A DNA stretch of 64,000 bases, from NCBI RefSeq assembly GCF_005491205.1, contig NZ_CP028035.1, positions 310,001 through 374,000 on the forward strand. The letters are read 5' to 3'. This document shows positions 19,241 through 34,306 of the stretch, in pieces. A program made the position numbers and the translations under genes. Positions within the stretch are counted from its first letter, which is position 1. Every line of letters begins with the position of its first letter. The stretch is from Nissabacter sp. SGAir0207 (GTDB lineage Bacteria > Pseudomonadota > Gammaproteobacteria > Enterobacterales > Enterobacteriaceae). Below the pieces are notes generated by a model. It had not been told where the DNA came from, ran no database searches, and saw nothing but the letters and a program-made list of their open reading frames with translations.

Positions 19241-20410
19241 ATGACTCAGGAAGAGATATGGTTGCGATTGGCCACCTTGAAAGGGGTGCGTAGCCGAAAA
19301 AAGGTTGGGCTGGTGCACAGCCTGCTGGCCGCCTCACGCATTACACTCGGCCTATTACAGCAGTGCGGCCTCTCTGCTGAACAGGCTCATGCTTTCCTTC
19401 ATCCACCGGCGCACAACCTTTCTGCGGCCTTGGCATGGCTGGAACATACAGGCAATCAGTTGGTGGCCCTTGGGCAGCCGGAATACCCAGCGCTGTTGGC
19501 GCATATCGCCGATCCGCCGCCCGTGCTTTTTGTTACCGGCGTGCTGCAAAGCCTGCATTCGCCCCAGGTGGCGATAGTCGGTAGCCGACAGTGCAGCGAG
19601 TATGGGGAGCGTTGGGCAAGCTATTTTGCCCGCGGTCTGGTGCAGCAGGGCTATACCATCACCAGCGGGCTGGCGCTGGGGATTGATGGCATCGCCCATC
19701 GCGCGGCCCTTCAGGCTGAAGGGAAAACCCTCGCTGTCATGGGTTGCGGGCTGGCGCATATCCACCCCAGATGCCATCAGCGGCTGAGCGCCCAGATTGT
19801 GGAGCAGGGAGGCGCGCTGGTCTCTGAATTTCTGCCCACCGTGGCTCCTTTGCCTGCCCACTTCCCCCGGCGTAACCGCATTATCAGCGGGCTAAGCCGA
19901 GGGGTGCTGGTGGTGGAAGCGTCGCAGCGTAGTGGATCGCTGATCACTGCCCGTTGTGCGCTTGAGCAGGGACGGGAGATCTTCGCCCTGCCGGGGCCAC
20001 TGGGAAGTGATGCCAGCAGCGGAACACATTGGCTCATTCAGCAAGGCGCGAACCTGGTGACCGAACCGCAGGAGATTGTGGAGCTGTTGAGCAGTAGCTT
20101 GCACTGGCTGGTTGAGGATAATCCTGAAATGGCGGCGCCAACGCCCGTGTTTGTTACAGGATCTCAGCAAGAATTGAATATTTGTGCACAAGATAGCGAT
20201 GCGGAATTGCCATTTGCTGATGTGTTGGCTAACGTAGGATATGAGGTGACACCTGTTGACGTCGTCGCCGAACGTGCCGGCCAACCTGTGCCAGAGGTAG
20301 TGGTAAAATTACTCGATCTGGAGTTAGCAGGATGGATCGCAGCTGTATCCGGCGGCTATGTCCGAATTAGGAGGGCAGGCCATGTTCGACGTACTAATGT
20401 ACTTATTTGA
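19241..20410 (+). CDS. dprA: DNA processing protein DprA
   Basis: DprA is 389 residues from the ATG at 19241, four bases after an AGGAGG ribosome binding site. It belongs to the family that loads RecA on incoming single-stranded DNA in naturally competent bacteria. The Rossmann-like core contains [10 protein letters not shown] and [16 protein letters not shown]. The N-terminal SAM-like and C-terminal winged-helix regions are also present. Enterobacteria keep the gene though natural competence is rarely seen. The end overlaps smg by 29 bases. Confidence 0.95.
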   Translation: MTQEEIWLRLATLKGVRSRKKVGLVHSLLAASRITLGLLQQCGLSAEQAHAFLHPPAHNLSAALAWLEHTGNQLVALGQPEYPALLAHIADPPPVLFVTGVLQSLHSPQVAIVGSRQCSEYGERWASYFARGLVQQGYTITSGLALGIDGIAHRAALQAEGKTLAVMGCGLAHIHPRCHQRLSAQIVEQGGALVSEFLPTVAPLPAHFPRRNRIISGLSRGVLVVEASQRSGSLITARCALEQGREIFALPGPLGSDASSGTHWLIQQGANLVTEPQEIVELLSSSLHWLVEDNPEMAAPTPVFVTGSQQELNICAQDSDAELPFADVLANVGYEVTPVDVVAERAGQPVPEVVVKLLDLELAGWIAAVSGGYVRIRRAGHVRRTNVLI

Positions 20411-20855
20411 AACCTATATACATAACGAAGCGGAGATGCACGTCGACCAGGATAAGCTGACGGATGATCTTGCCCGTGCCGGTTTTCATCGGGAAGATAT
20501 CTATAGCGCTCTGGGGTGGCTTGAGAAACTTGCAGACTTGCAAGAGGGTGAAGCTGCGCCCTTCATGGTGGATGCGGATCCTTTTGCTTTACGCATCTAT
20601 ACCGATGAAGAGGCAACTCGCCTTGATGCCAGCTGCCGGGGATTCCTGCTGTTCCTGGAGCAGATACAAGTGCTGAACCTTGAAACCCGGGAGATGGTCA
20701 TCGATCGTGTGATGGCGTTGGAAACTGACGAGTTCGATTTGGAAGATCTGAAATGGGTCATCCTTATGGTACTGTTCAATATTCCCGGTTATGAAAGTGC
20801 TTATCAGCAAATGGAAGAGTTGCTGTTTGAAGTGAACGAGGGTTATCTGCATTAA
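20382..20855 (+). CDS. smg: Smg family protein (DUF494)
   Basis: This 157-residue protein has exactly the E. coli Smg length when started at the ATG at 20382 ([16 protein letters not shown]), with TTAGGAGGG upstream. It is a helical DUF494 protein of unknown role that nearly always follows dprA. The start lies inside the dprA frame, so the two are likely coupled. Confidence 0.95.
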   Translation: MFDVLMYLFETYIHNEAEMHVDQDKLTDDLARAGFHREDIYSALGWLEKLADLQEGEAAPFMVDADPFALRIYTDEEATRLDASCRGFLLFLEQIQVLNLETREMVIDRVMALETDEFDLEDLKWVILMVLFNIPGYESAYQQMEELLFEVNEGYLH

Positions 20856-20874
20856 GCGATAACAGTAAATAACG

Positions 20875-21432
20875 ATGTCTAAAGCCGCGATTTTTGCCGC
20901 CAGGCAAAATGAACCTTGTCCGGAGTGTGGGGCCGAATTGGTTATCCGAAGTGGACGCCACGGCCCTTTTCTTGGCTGCTCCCGCTATCCCGAATGTGAA
21001 TATATCCGTCCTCTCAAGGCGCAGGCTGACGGCCATGTCGTCAAGGTGCTGGAGGGACAGCTCTGTCCGCAATGTCACGCCACGTTGGTCTTACGGCAGG
21101 GGCGCTATGGCATGTTTATCGGATGCAGTGATTATCCGCAATGTACCCATATTGAAGCGCTCGATAAACCGGATAATACCGCACTGGTCTGCCCGCAGTG
21201 CAAACAGGGGACCTTGTTACAGCGCACATCCCGCTACGGCAAGGTTTTTTACGCCTGTGATCGCTATCCAGCTTGTCAGTTTGCGCTGAACCATAAACCT
21301 GTGGCGGGCGAGTGTGCCGAGTGCCACTATCCGCTATTAATAGAAAAGCGCACGGCAGCCGGCACCAAATGTTTCTGTGCCAGCAAGCTTTGCGGTAAAC
21401 CGGTCACTACAGAAGTTGAAGACGATGCCTGA
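20875..21432 (+). CDS. yrdD: Topoisomerase I-like zinc-finger protein YrdD
   Basis: This 185-residue protein is built of zinc ribbons like those at the C-terminus of topoisomerase [41 protein letters not shown] and [18 protein letters not shown] mark three of them, and a last CAECHYP unit follows. It lacks any topoisomerase catalytic domain. Its role is unknown, though nucleic acid binding is likely. The stop overlaps the tsaC start by eight bases. Confidence 0.94.
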   Translation: MSKAAIFAARQNEPCPECGAELVIRSGRHGPFLGCSRYPECEYIRPLKAQADGHVVKVLEGQLCPQCHATLVLRQGRYGMFIGCSDYPQCTHIEALDKPDNTALVCPQCKQGTLLQRTSRYGKVFYACDRYPACQFALNHKPVAGECAECHYPLLIEKRTAAGTKCFCASKLCGKPVTTEVEDDA

Positions 21433-21991
21433 TGTAACCCCCATTTCTGAACACATCCTCCACGCACTGCACAGCCAGCAGGTCATTGCCTACCCCACTG
21501 AGGCAGTATTTGGCCTGGGTTGCGATCCTGACAGTGAAGAGGCTGTTAATGCCCTATTGGCGCTAAAGCAGCGACCAAAAGAGAAAGGGTTGATCCTGAT
21601 CGCCGCGGATTATTCGCAGCTAGCACCCTATTTGGATGAAGCGCAGCTGAATGAGCAGCAAAAAGAGGCCATTTTTGCGAGCTGGCCAGGCCCTGTGACG
21701 TGGGTAATTCCTGCGCGTGCCGGCACTCCAGACTGGCTGACCGGGCGGTTCTCCTCGCTGGCCGTACGTGTGACCAATCATCCGCTGGTGGTTGAGCTGT
21801 GTCAGCAGTTCGGCAAACCGTTGGTCTCTACCAGTGCAAATTTAACTGGCCTGCCGCCATGCCGGACAGCCGCCGAGGTCAGCGCCCAGTTCGGCGCAGA
21901 CTTCCCAATTGTAGTAGGGGAAGTCGGCGGACGTAAAAATCCAACGGAAATCCGTGATGCCCTGACGGGTGATTACGTGCGACTGGCATAA
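21425..21991 (+). CDS. tsaC: Threonylcarbamoyl-AMP synthase TsaC
   Basis: TsaC is 188 residues from the ATG at 21425, inside the end of yrdD. It makes threonylcarbamoyl-AMP from Thr, bicarbonate and ATP, the first step of the t6A37 tRNA modification. The YrdC-type motifs [31 protein letters not shown] and [15 protein letters not shown] are intact. It lies between yrdD and aroE, the usual enterobacterial order. Confidence 0.97.
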   Translation: MPDVTPISEHILHALHSQQVIAYPTEAVFGLGCDPDSEEAVNALLALKQRPKEKGLILIAADYSQLAPYLDEAQLNEQQKEAIFASWPGPVTWVIPARAGTPDWLTGRFSSLAVRVTNHPLVVELCQQFGKPLVSTSANLTGLPPCRTAAEVSAQFGADFPIVVGEVGGRKNPTEIRDALTGDYVRLA

Positions 21992-22002
21992 CGGAGATAT
22001 CG

Positions 22003-22821
22003 ATGGAGACCTATGCAGTTTTCGGTAATCCGATTGGCCATAGTAAATCGCCGCGTATCCATAGCCTGTTTGCCCAGCAAACAGGCATTCCTCATCCGTA
22101 TGGTACGGTGCTGGCACCATTAGATGACTTTGTGTCGACGCTGGAAGCATTTTTTGCTGCGGGCGGTCAGGGCGCGAATGTCACCGTCCCCTTTAAAGAG
22201 CAAGCTTTTGCCCGCGCCGATCACCTGAGTGAAAGGGCGGCCCTGAGTGGGGCAGTCAATACGCTTAAGAAGAGGGACGATGGCTCCTTGCTGGGGGATA
22301 ATACCGACGGCATCGGCCTGCTCAGCGATCTGGAACGGCTTGGCATGATTCAGCCGGAAGATAGCATTCTGCTACTGGGCGCGGGCGGCGCAGCGCGAGG
22401 CGTGATTTTGCCTCTGCTTTCCTATGGGTGTGAGATCATCATTGCCAACCGTACCCAAGCCAAAGCGGAACAGCTGGCGTCACTGTTTAGCCATATGGGA
22501 AACATCAGGGCTGAGGCCTTTGAAAATGTCACGCGTACAGCAGTCAATCTGATCATCAATGCCACCGCGACTGGCATTCAGGGAGAAATTCCTCCTATAC
22601 CCTCTGCCGTGTTGACACCTGACATCCGTCTTTATGACATGTTCTATCAGCAGGGGCTGACCCCTTTCCTGGCATGGGGTAAAACTCATGGAGCCAAACA
22701 GTTGGCTGATGGTTTGGGAATGCTGGTGGGACAGGCTGCTCACGCATTCGCATTGTGGCATGGCGTGATGCCAGAGATTGAGCCGGTGCTGGCTCAGCTG
22801 AAGAAAGAGATGGCCGCGTGA
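22003..22821 (+). CDS. aroE: Shikimate dehydrogenase
   Basis: AroE is 272 residues, as in E. coli. It reduces 3-dehydroshikimate to shikimate with NADPH in aromatic amino acid synthesis. The substrate site includes SKSPRIH near residue 14, the catalytic K65 in NVTVPFK and D102 in GDNTDGIG. The nucleotide motif GAGGAARG follows. Its TGA stop overlaps the yrdB GTG start by four bases. Confidence 0.98.
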   Translation: METYAVFGNPIGHSKSPRIHSLFAQQTGIPHPYGTVLAPLDDFVSTLEAFFAAGGQGANVTVPFKEQAFARADHLSERAALSGAVNTLKKRDDGSLLGDNTDGIGLLSDLERLGMIQPEDSILLLGAGGAARGVILPLLSYGCEIIIANRTQAKAEQLASLFSHMGNIRAEAFENVTRTAVNLIINATATGIQGEIPPIPSAVLTPDIRLYDMFYQQGLTPFLAWGKTHGAKQLADGLGMLVGQAAHAFALWHGVMPEIEPVLAQLKKEMAA

Positions 22822-23075
22822 ATCAGGCGATTCACTTTCCTGACGATGAGCGCTGGGATGATGTAAAACAGTGCGTGGTCTTCCGCGCGCTGGTGGGTGG
22901 GGTGCTGCTGCACTGCGCCCTCCCTTTCGAGAGTATGCGGCAACGTTTTGGTGCCAATACCCCTGAACAGTGTCTGGCACTGTTCAGGCAGCATCGCTGG
23001 GATCTGGAGGAAGAAGCAGAGGTGCTGATTGCTCAGGATAGGGAAGGGGAGGGCGGATGGTTTACCCTCTCCTGA
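22818..23075 (+). CDS. yrdB: DUF1488 family protein YrdB
   Basis: This 85-residue protein begins at a GTG at 22818 that overlaps the aroE stop (GTGA). It has the length and pattern of E. coli YrdB, including [13 protein letters not shown]. It belongs to DUF1488 and its role is unknown. Its last 43 bases overlap the end of the convergent yrdA gene. Confidence 0.92.
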   Translation: MNQAIHFPDDERWDDVKQCVVFRALVGGVLLHCALPFESMRQRFGANTPEQCLALFRQHRWDLEEEAEVLIAQDREGEGGWFTLS

Positions 23076-23608
23076 TTCAGGTATTCATCCTTCCATTTCA
23101 CATAATTGTTCGCTGAGTAGAGTAAACCCGCGATCTCTTCCGGCGTTAAGGGGCGAATTTGCTTGGCTGGGCTGCCGAGGTAAAGGTAGCCACTCACCAG
23201 TCGTTTCCCTGGCGCCACCAAACTGCCCGCACCTATCATGACGTCATCTTCTATTACTGCGCCATCCAGTACGATAGATCCCATACCTACCAGTACCCGA
23301 TTGCCGATGGTGCAGCCGTGCAGCATCGCTTTATGACCGACCGTCACATCCTCACCGATTAATAACGGAAAACCTGCGGGGTTATAACTCGACTTATGTG
23401 TGACATGCAGCACACTGCCGTCCTGCACATTAGTGCGTGCGCCAATACGGACATGATGGACATCACCACGAATGGCAACCAAGGGCCAGATGCTCACGTC
23501 ATCAGCCAGCATCACATCACCAATCACGACACTGGCGGGGTCAACCATTACACGCTGGCCAAGTTGAGGGGTGTGATCGTGGTATGGGCGCAGAGAGCCG
23601 GATTTCAT
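23033..23608 (-). CDS. yrdA: Gamma-carbonic-anhydrase-like protein YrdA
   Basis: The protein is 191 residues and folds as a left-handed beta helix of hexapeptide repeats. The histidine ligands seen in gamma-class carbonic anhydrases are in RGDVHHVRIGARTN, LHVTHKS and VGHKAMLHGC. Carbonic anhydrase activity has not been shown for most YrdA-type proteins. It is transcribed away from the rRNA operon and overlaps yrdB tail to tail by 43 bases. Confidence 0.94.
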   Translation of the reverse strand: MKSGSLRPYHDHTPQLGQRVMVDPASVVIGDVMLADDVSIWPLVAIRGDVHHVRIGARTNVQDGSVLHVTHKSSYNPAGFPLLIGEDVTVGHKAMLHGCTIGNRVLVGMGSIVLDGAVIEDDVMIGAGSLVAPGKRLVSGYLYLGSPAKQIRPLTPEEIAGLLYSANNYVKWKDEYLNQERVNHPPSPSLS

Positions 23609-23773
23609 CTTTATAGAATCCTTATGTGTGACTTCATTATATGAATAGCGGAATACGGTCTAAATTATAACCTGCCAAATGCGCGGATCGTTGATATATT
23701 GGTCGCGATCGAATGTGATCTAACCGGTAAGCTTGAAAAGTGTGCGATCGAATCAAAATGATCGAAAAAGGGG

Positions 23774-23801
23774 TTGTGCAATAAAACGAGATCCCTATAA
23801 T
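23774..23801 (+). promoter_or_regulatory. rRNA operon promoter P1
   Basis: TTGTGC and a perfect TATAAT are 16 bases apart and are followed by a GCGCCTCC discriminator. The short spacer and GC-rich discriminator are the hallmarks of rRNA P1 promoters under ppGpp control. Confidence 0.88.
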
Positions 23802-23881
23802 GCGCCTCCATCGACACGGCGCAAGTGATTCACTTCACAGAGCGACCGGAGCGAAAGAGAAAAAACTTCTGAAAAAAGAAG

Positions 23882-23909
23882 TTGACTCTGAAAGAGGGAA
23901 GCGTAATAT
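23882..23909 (+). promoter_or_regulatory. rRNA operon promoter P2
   Basis: TTGACT and TAATAT are 16 bases apart, about 108 bases after P1, the usual P1-P2 distance. Confidence 0.8.
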
Positions 23910-23948
23910 ACGCCACCTCGAGTTAGCAAGCGAAAGCGCGTAACTCAC

Positions 23949-23960
23949 TGCTCTTTAACA
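23949..23960 (+). promoter_or_regulatory. Leader boxA antitermination site
   Basis: TGCTCTTTAACA matches the enterobacterial boxA that recruits NusB and S10 (NusE). It lies about 150 bases before 16S. A second identical copy lies between tRNA-Ala and 23S. Confidence 0.9.
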
Positions 23961-24110
23961 ATTTATCAGACAATCTGTGTGGGCACTCACAAGACAATAT
24001 CAAGCATCTTCGGATGCACAAAATATTAAGTCTTGAAGAGTGACTAACTGAAGTAAAATTCAAACAGTAACCTTTGAGCATCGCTACCTTGTGTAGCACA
24101 TCAAGCTTTT

Positions 24111-25651
<1,541 letters not shown>

Positions 25652-25720
25652 CCTAGAGATATTTGACTGTGCAGTGCTCACACAGATTGTCTGATGAAAT
25701 TCGAGCAGAAATACCTTTAT

Positions 25721-25797
<77 letters not shown>

Positions 25798-25819
25798 CAA
25801 AGGTATCTTAAGACTGCAC

Positions 25820-25895
25820 GGGGCTATAGCTCAGCTGGGAGAGCGCCTGCCTTGCACGCAGGAGGTCAGCGGTTCGATCCCGCTTAGCTCCACCA
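25820..25895 (+). tRNA. alaT: tRNA-Ala (TGC)
   Basis: This 76-base tRNA has anticodon TGC in CTTGCAC and an encoded CCA end. It is 22 bases after tRNA-Ile and makes this an Ile-Ala type rRNA operon. Confidence 0.97.
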
Positions 25896-25958
25896 TCTCG
25901 TACGGTCTGCATAAATAATAGTTCTGAGTATACTGGCGACAGTATGCTGTGAAGTATT

Positions 25959-25970
25959 TGCTCTTTAACA
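25959..25970 (+). promoter_or_regulatory. Spacer boxA before 23S
   Basis: TGCTCTTTAACA repeats the leader boxA exactly and lies about 125 bases before 23S. It renews antitermination for the long 23S gene. Confidence 0.85.
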
Positions 25971-26096
25971 ATCTGGAACAAGCTGAAAATTGAAACCTTA
26001 CAGCCCTGTCTCTCTCCGTAGAAGTCTTGAGAGATGGCGCATGTAAGAGAGTCTCTCAAATAATCACACCCTGATGGAAACATCTTCGGGTTGTGA

Positions 26097-29006
<2,910 letters not shown>

Positions 29007-29091
29007 ACAACACCGAAGGTGTTTTCAGAGACGCGATATTCAGCTTGGTTCAGATATCTGATGGCCCGATGGGCGGTCAGAGCACAGAATT

Positions 29092-29211
29092 TGCCTGGCG
29101 GCACGAGCGCGGTGGTCCCACCTGACCCCATGCCGAACTCAGAAGTGAAACGCCGTAGCGCCGATGGTAGTGTGGGGTCTCCCCATGCGAGAGTAGGGAA
29201 CTGCCAGGCAT
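29092..29211 (+). rRNA. rrf: 5S ribosomal RNA
   Basis: The 120-base gene runs from TGCCTGGCGGC to its pairing end CTGCCAGGCAT. It follows 23S by 85 bases. There is no tRNA-Thr and no second 5S after it, unlike rrnD of E. coli. Confidence 0.97.
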
Positions 29212-29224
29212 CCATTCACAAAAC

Positions 29225-29255
29225 AGCCTCATGCGATAAGCATGGGGCTTTTTTG
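29225..29255 (+). terminator. First rRNA operon terminator
   Basis: GCCTCATGC and GCATGGGGC pair (one G-U) around GATAA and are followed by TTTTTTG. Confidence 0.9.
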
Positions 29256-29351
29256 TTTGCCTGAAAAACGGGAAAATAGTTCCTGTGGCATAAATTTTCG
29301 TTGAGTAGGCAATAAGCTTGTACTCTATGCAGTCTTGTCTGCCCAATAGAA

Positions 29352-29382
29352 AAGCCCCATGCGACAGCGTGGGGCTTTTTTG
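29352..29382 (+). terminator. Second rRNA operon terminator
   Basis: AAGCCCCA and TGGGGCTT pair around a loop and are followed by TTTTTTGTTT. Its sequence is a near copy of the first terminator 127 bases upstream, which suggests local duplication. Confidence 0.88.
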
Positions 29383-29404
29383 TTTACATCATAACCGTTA
29401 ATGC

Positions 29405-29435
29405 CATGAAAAAGGCCATCCAACGGGATGGCCTT
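29405..29435 (-). terminator. Terminator of the acs-yjcH-actP operon
   Basis: AAGGCCATCC and GGATGGCCTT pair around a four-base loop. On the minus strand the stem runs into TTTTTC, 18 bases after the actP stop. It separates the operon from the oncoming rRNA transcript. Confidence 0.85.
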
Positions 29436-29452
29436 TTGGGCTTGATGAGCTA

Positions 29453-31105
29453 TCAATGTTCCACGCTTTGCGAGATCCCTACGCCGGTTTGCGAACGGAC
29501 AAACTGGGAGAAGAAGCGCGCCCGCTCTTGTTCACCTTGCACCGAATGATCGGTGATCGAGAATAGCCAGGTGCCGACAAAGGCAACGATCATGGAAAAC
29601 AGCGCAGGGTACTCATAAGGGTAAATTGGCGCGGCATGGCCGAGGATCTGTACCCAAATTGTCGGGCCAAGGATCATCAGTAAGACGGCCGTCAACAGCC
29701 CCAACCAGCCGCCAATCATGGCACCGCGAGTGGTCAGTTTTGCCCAGTACATCGACAGAATAATAATCGGGAAATTGCAGCTGGCTGCGATAGAGAAGGC
29801 CAGCCCGACCATGAAAGCGATGTTCTGCTTCTCAAACAAAATCCCCAGTCCTATCGCCACGATCCCCAGGATCAGCACCGTGATCTTGGAAACGCGCAGC
29901 TCATCCTGCTCGGTCGCCTTACCATTCTTCACCACGCTGGCGTACAGGTCATGGGAGACCGCAGAGGCACCGGCCAGTGTCAGACCCGCGACCACAGCCA
30001 GAATAGTAGCGAAGGCGACGGCAGAGATAAAACCAAGGAAGAAGTTACCGCCGACCGCATTGGCCAGATGTACCGCCGCCATATTGGTGCCGCCCAGCAG
30101 GGCACCGGTGGCGTCTTTGAAGATCGGGTTGCCGCCCACCAGGAAGATTGCGCCAAACCCGATAATAAAGGTCAGGATATAGAAGTAGCCGATGAAGCCG
30201 GTGGCGTAGAACACGCTTTTCCGGGCCTCTTTGGCATCATTCACGGTGAAGAAGCGCATCAGGATGTGTGGCAAACCGGCGGTACCAAACATCAGTGCCA
30301 GGCCAAGGGAGAGGGCGGAAATCGGGTCAGAAACCAATCCACCGGGACTCATAATCGCCAGCCCTTTGGGATGGGTGCTGATTGCCTCTGTGAAGAGCCG
30401 GTTGAAATCAAAGCCCACGGATTTCATCACCATCAGCGCCATAAAGCTGGCACCAGCCAATAGCAGCACGGCTTTGATAATCTGCACCCAAGTGGTCGCC
30501 AACATGCCGCCGAACAGCACATACAGCACCATCAAAATCCCAACCAAAATCACCGCAATATGGTAGTTAAGGCCAAACAGCAGCTGAATCAACTTGCCGG
30601 CGCCTACCATCTGGGCAATCAGGTAGAGCGCGACCACCACCAGTGAGCCACATGCTGACAGCAGCCGGATCGGCTTCTGTTGCAGGCGGTAAGAGGCGAC
30701 ATCGGCGAAGGTGTAGCGCCCAAGGTTACGCAGACGCTCAGCAATCAAAAACAGGATGATTGGCCAACCGATCAAGAAACCGATGGAGTAGATCAGGCCA
30801 TCGTAGCCAGAGGTATAGACCAGCGCCGAGATACCGAGGAACGAAGCCGCAGACATAAAGTCGCCGGCAATCGCCAACCCATTTTGGAAACCAGTGATGC
30901 GCCCGCCCGCCGTGTAGTAATCCTGGCGTGAGCGGGTGCGTTTGGCGGCCCAATAGGTGATGTAGAGGGTCGCCCCAACAAACAGCACAAACAGGATGAT
31001 GGCCTGGATGTTCAGCGGTTGCCGCTGGACATCACCGGCTACCCGCGCCAGCGCGGCTGAAGGTAGTGCCAGCAGCGCCAGCGAAGCGATCAACTTGGCA
31101 TTCAT
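29453..31105 (-). CDS. actP: Acetate permease ActP
   Basis: ActP is 550 residues, one more than in E. coli. It is a sodium:solute symporter family carrier for acetate and glycolate in the inner membrane. A signal-like N-terminus ([14 protein letters not shown]) is followed by about 13 hydrophobic segments. Conserved parts include [20 protein letters not shown] and [15 protein letters not shown]. Its ATG overlaps the yjcH stop by four bases. With acs it lets cells scavenge low acetate. Confidence 0.97.
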   Translation of the reverse strand: MNAKLIASLALLALPSAALARVAGDVQRQPLNIQAIILFVLFVGATLYITYWAAKRTRSRQDYYTAGGRITGFQNGLAIAGDFMSAASFLGISALVYTSGYDGLIYSIGFLIGWPIILFLIAERLRNLGRYTFADVASYRLQQKPIRLLSACGSLVVVALYLIAQMVGAGKLIQLLFGLNYHIAVILVGILMVLYVLFGGMLATTWVQIIKAVLLLAGASFMALMVMKSVGFDFNRLFTEAISTHPKGLAIMSPGGLVSDPISALSLGLALMFGTAGLPHILMRFFTVNDAKEARKSVFYATGFIGYFYILTFIIGFGAIFLVGGNPIFKDATGALLGGTNMAAVHLANAVGGNFFLGFISAVAFATILAVVAGLTLAGASAVSHDLYASVVKNGKATEQDELRVSKITVLILGIVAIGLGILFEKQNIAFMVGLAFSIAASCNFPIIILSMYWAKLTTRGAMIGGWLGLLTAVLLMILGPTIWVQILGHAAPIYPYEYPALFSMIVAFVGTWLFSITDHSVQGEQERARFFSQFVRSQTGVGISQSVEH

Positions 31106-31413
31106 GGCTTCACCCCACGCACCAGCTCCTGCGTCAGGCGATCAAACTCGCCATTGGCCCGGAAGACGTAGATCCCAGTCAGGATGAAGGAGATCAGGAT
31201 CAGCCCGATCCCAACCGGAATACCGCGGGTGATCACCGTGTCCGTCCCGATGGGGGTGCCCAGCCACTGCGGATCGAACGCGATCAGCAAAATAAAGCTG
31301 ACATACAACACCAGCGTGATGATTGAGAGCAGCCAGGCAAAGCGGCCACGTTTTCGCACCAATTCCCTAAAGCGCGGGTCCTTTTCAATCCCTTGATAAA
31401 TCGCATCATTCAT
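31102..31413 (-). CDS. yjcH: DUF485 membrane protein YjcH
   Basis: YjcH is 103 residues from the ATG at 31411-31413, with an AGGAGA site upstream. A longer reading adds 11 unsupported residues. It has two membrane segments, [19 protein letters not shown] and [17 protein letters not shown]. It is always found between acs and actP and is presumed to help ActP, though its role is not proven. Confidence 0.95.
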   Translation of the reverse strand: MNDAIYQGIEKDPRFRELVRKRGRFAWLLSIITLVLYVSFILLIAFDPQWLGTPIGTDTVITRGIPVGIGLILISFILTGIYVFRANGEFDRLTQELVRGVKP

Positions 31414-31442
31414 CGGAGTCTCCTGTGAGGCATTGATTGAGA

Positions 31443-31463
31443 ACACCGCCCTCAGGGCGGTGT
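31443..31463 (-). promoter_or_regulatory. Hairpin just after the acs stop
   Basis: ACACCGCCC and GGGCGGTGT form a perfect 9 bp stem with a three-base loop, two bases beyond the acs stop. No T run follows on the minus strand. It is more likely an mRNA stabiliser or partial block that keeps acs above yjcH-actP than a full terminator. Confidence 0.6.
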
Positions 31464-31465
31464 AA

Positions 31466-33427
31466 TTACGATGCAGCGTTCATTGATTGTTTTTCTTCCA
31501 ACAGCTTCTCGACGACGCCGGGATCGGCGAGGGTAGAGGTATCACCTAAGTTAGCGGTGTCACCGGCGGCAATTTTGCGCAGGATACGGCGCATGATCTT
31601 GCCGGAGCGGGTTTTTGGCAGGGCATCGGTCCAGTGCAGAATATCGGGCGTGGCAATGGAGCCAATCTCCTTGCGAACCCAGTTACGTACTTCTGTGTAA
31701 AGCTCAGGCGAAGGCTCCTCACCATGGTTGAGGGTGACATAGGCGTAGATTGCCTGACCTTTAATGTTGTGGGGAATGCCAACCACCGCGGCCTCTGCAA
31801 TTTTCGGATGCGCCACCAGAGCCGACTCAATCTCCGCCGTCCCAAGGCGATGCCCGGAGATATTCAGCACATCATCCACCCGGCCGGTGATCCAGTAGTA
31901 ACCATCTTCATCCCGGCGCGCGCCATCACCGCTAAAGTACATGCCTTTGAAGGTGGAGAAGTAGGTCTGCTCGAAGCGCTCATGGTCGCCAAACAGCGTA
32001 CGTGCCTGTCCCGGCCAGGAGTCGGTAATCACCAGGTTGCCTTCACAGGCTCCCTCTTGCGGATTGCCCTCATTATCAACCAGTGCGGGCTGTACCCCGA
32101 AGAACGGGCGGGTCGCGGAACCGGCCTTCAGCTCTGTGGCGCCCGGCAGAGGGGTGATCATGAAGCCACCGGTTTCGGTCTGCCACCAGGTATCAACGAT
32201 TGGGCAGTTGCCATTGCCGATCTTGTTGTAGTACCACTCCCAGGCTTCCGGGTTGATTGGCTCCCCGACCGAACCCATGATGCGCAGTGAATCGCGGGAG
32301 GTGCCCTCAATCGCTTTGTCCCCCTCGGCCATTAAGGCGCGGATGGCGGTCGGTGCGGTATAGAGGATGTTGACCTGATGCTTGTCGATCACCTGTGCCA
32401 TACGGTTTACGGTAGGGGAGTTGGGTACCCCCTCAAACATCAGCGTAATGGCGCCGCAGGCCAGCGGCCCATAGAGCAGGTAGCTGTGGCCGGTTACCCA
32501 GCCGACATCCGCGGTGCACCAGTAAATCTCGCCGGGATGGTAATCAAACACATATTTGAAGGTCATGGCGGCATAGACCAGATAGCCGCCGGTGGTATGG
32601 AGCACCCCTTTCGGCTTGCCGGTCGAACCCGAGGTATAGAGGATGAACAGCGGATCTTCCGCCTTCATCTCCTCCGCCGGGCAATCATCGGACACATCAC
32701 GGATCACATCGTGCCACCAGAGGTCGCGTCCCTCCTGCCATTCACCCTGCTTACCCGTACGGCGCAGGACAATGCTATGGGTAATGGACGTGACAGAGGC
32801 ATTCTTCAGCGCGTCATCCACATTCTTTTTCAGCGGGATGGTGCGGCCCGCGCGCAAACCCTCATCGGCGGTGATCACCAGTTTGGCGCTGGAGTCGATA
32901 ATGCGTCCGGCCACGGCATCCGGTGAGAAGCCACCAAAGATCACCGAGTGCACGGCACCAATACGGGCGCAAGCCAGCATCGCGACAGCCGCTTCCGGCA
33001 CCATCGGCATATAGATGGCGACCACGTCGCCCTTGCGGATGCCCAGTTTTTTCAGGGCATTGGCGAAGCGGCACACCTGTTGATGCAGTTGCCGGTAAGT
33101 GAGGCTCTGGCTCTCCTCCTGCGGATTATCTGCTTCCCAGATAATGGCAGTCTGGTCACCGCGCTCGGCAAGATGGCGATCGAGGCAGTTGGCTGCCAGG
33201 TTCAGCGTGCCATCTTCAAACCAGCGAATAGAGATATTGCCCGGTACGAAAGAGGTATTCTTCACCTGGCTATAAGGCGTGATCCAGTCAATGATTTTGC
33301 CGTGTTCCCCCCAAAAGGCTTCCGGGTCTTCAACGGATTGTTTGTAATACTGCTGATATTGCTCTGGATTGATCAGGGCATGCTCTGCAATGGCGGCAGG
33401 GACAGGGTGCTTATGAATCTGGCTCAT
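31466..33427 (-). CDS. acs: Acetyl-CoA synthetase
   Basis: Acs is 653 residues from the ATG at 33425-33427 ([10 protein letters not shown]), which is well spaced from AAGGAG. A second ATG six bases upstream is too close to that site. It activates acetate through acetyl-AMP to acetyl-CoA. The AMP-binding motif [12 protein letters not shown] is present. K610 in [11 protein letters not shown] is the lysine whose acetylation switches the enzyme off (609 in E. coli). It heads the operon with yjcH and actP. Confidence 0.98.
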   Translation of the reverse strand: MSQIHKHPVPAAIAEHALINPEQYQQYYKQSVEDPEAFWGEHGKIIDWITPYSQVKNTSFVPGNISIRWFEDGTLNLAANCLDRHLAERGDQTAIIWEADNPQEESQSLTYRQLHQQVCRFANALKKLGIRKGDVVAIYMPMVPEAAVAMLACARIGAVHSVIFGGFSPDAVAGRIIDSSAKLVITADEGLRAGRTIPLKKNVDDALKNASVTSITHSIVLRRTGKQGEWQEGRDLWWHDVIRDVSDDCPAEEMKAEDPLFILYTSGSTGKPKGVLHTTGGYLVYAAMTFKYVFDYHPGEIYWCTADVGWVTGHSYLLYGPLACGAITLMFEGVPNSPTVNRMAQVIDKHQVNILYTAPTAIRALMAEGDKAIEGTSRDSLRIMGSVGEPINPEAWEWYYNKIGNGNCPIVDTWWQTETGGFMITPLPGATELKAGSATRPFFGVQPALVDNEGNPQEGACEGNLVITDSWPGQARTLFGDHERFEQTYFSTFKGMYFSGDGARRDEDGYYWITGRVDDVLNISGHRLGTAEIESALVAHPKIAEAAVVGIPHNIKGQAIYAYVTLNHGEEPSPELYTEVRNWVRKEIGSIATPDILHWTDALPKTRSGKIMRRILRKIAAGDTANLGDTSTLADPGVVEKLLEEKQSMNAAS

Positions 33428-34306
33428 CGTCATTTCTCCTTGAGAATGTTAATAGTATGTCAACCATAAGTTAATTGTAGTTTGCCTTGGTTCTTTGTTC
33501 TCTTTTTGGGCGACAGATCACGCAACACGTAACTTTTTGTGAAAATCTCAATAAATTAATCACTTCTGTGATGAGAAAGGGCAGATTAATAGGTAAAAAG
33601 TTGCTGGGTAAAAACGTGAATAAGCAGGGAAAAACGGGCTATTTAAATGAAAAAGCAGTAAAGCCGCCATTTGACGCTGTTCATTTCTAATTTAGTCAGT
33701 ACCTATCAATGACATCGATAAAAAGTATCGGCATCTCAGGAATAAATAGGGCGCTGATTTTTTACTCGTCATGAATAAGCATTAGGGCCGCCAAGATTTC
33801 CCGCATGAATAGCAGTCAGACAGAGCACGATGGCTAGGGGAAATTATTGTCTTGGCGTGATTTAGTGGAAGTTGAAGCAAAATGGCAGCAAACGCCTATT
33901 TGCCCTGTTAATAGTGTGGATATAACGGCGCGAGCTATATTAACATTTTATAAACATAATAGCGGTGGGCGATGGATAAATAGTGAGCGGGAGGGCGACT
34001 TTTTTTTAATTCTATTTTCAGAGTGACGCCTATGGATATTTGCGACAAAGAGAAAATTATTTAAGCGATAACATAAACTTATGACAGTATGGTTACTACA
34101 TAAGCATAATGTATGGCTTTTGTGGGTAAATTGCATACGAAATCAACGCTTGCAGTGCAACGGTGCAAAATGATACTGATTTAGCCGGCTTGCATCTGAC
34201 GGGAAGTTGCAGCGCCCATCTCATTAACTATAGCCCGTATGTAACGATTAAGTACTCTTTTCACCAAATTAAAATGGGGAAAGGAGGCTTTGAGGACTTT
34301 TTCGGT
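33428..34306 (+). other. Divergent acs-gltP intergenic region
   Basis: This 879-base AT-rich gap between two divergent genes holds no convincing gene. On the minus strand a TACAAT at 33474-33479 is a possible acs -10. TGTGA at 33538-33542 is half of a CRP-like site at about 70 to 80 bases from it, which fits CRP control of acs in E. coli, but the second half (CAATA) is poor. I found no clear gltP promoter. In E. coli the nrf nitrite reductase operon fills this interval. No trace of it is visible here. Confidence 0.55.

Larger units (their letters stand above)
23609..24110 (+). other. rRNA operon leader and upstream region
   Basis: These 502 bases between yrdA and 16S hold no gene. They contain P1, P2 and boxA, listed separately. 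Upstream of P1, runs of A with repeated GATCG motifs (23710-23770) are the likely place for UP element and Fis sites, though no Fis site was assigned. The boxA-to-16S part resembles the E. coli leader closely, including the stem sequence that pairs with the far side of 16S for RNase III. Confidence 0.8.

Noticed and set aside
33487..33690. Open frame of 67 codons in the acs-gltP gap
   Set aside because: It has no good ribosome binding site, no familiar sequence and an AT-rich composition. I found no support for it.
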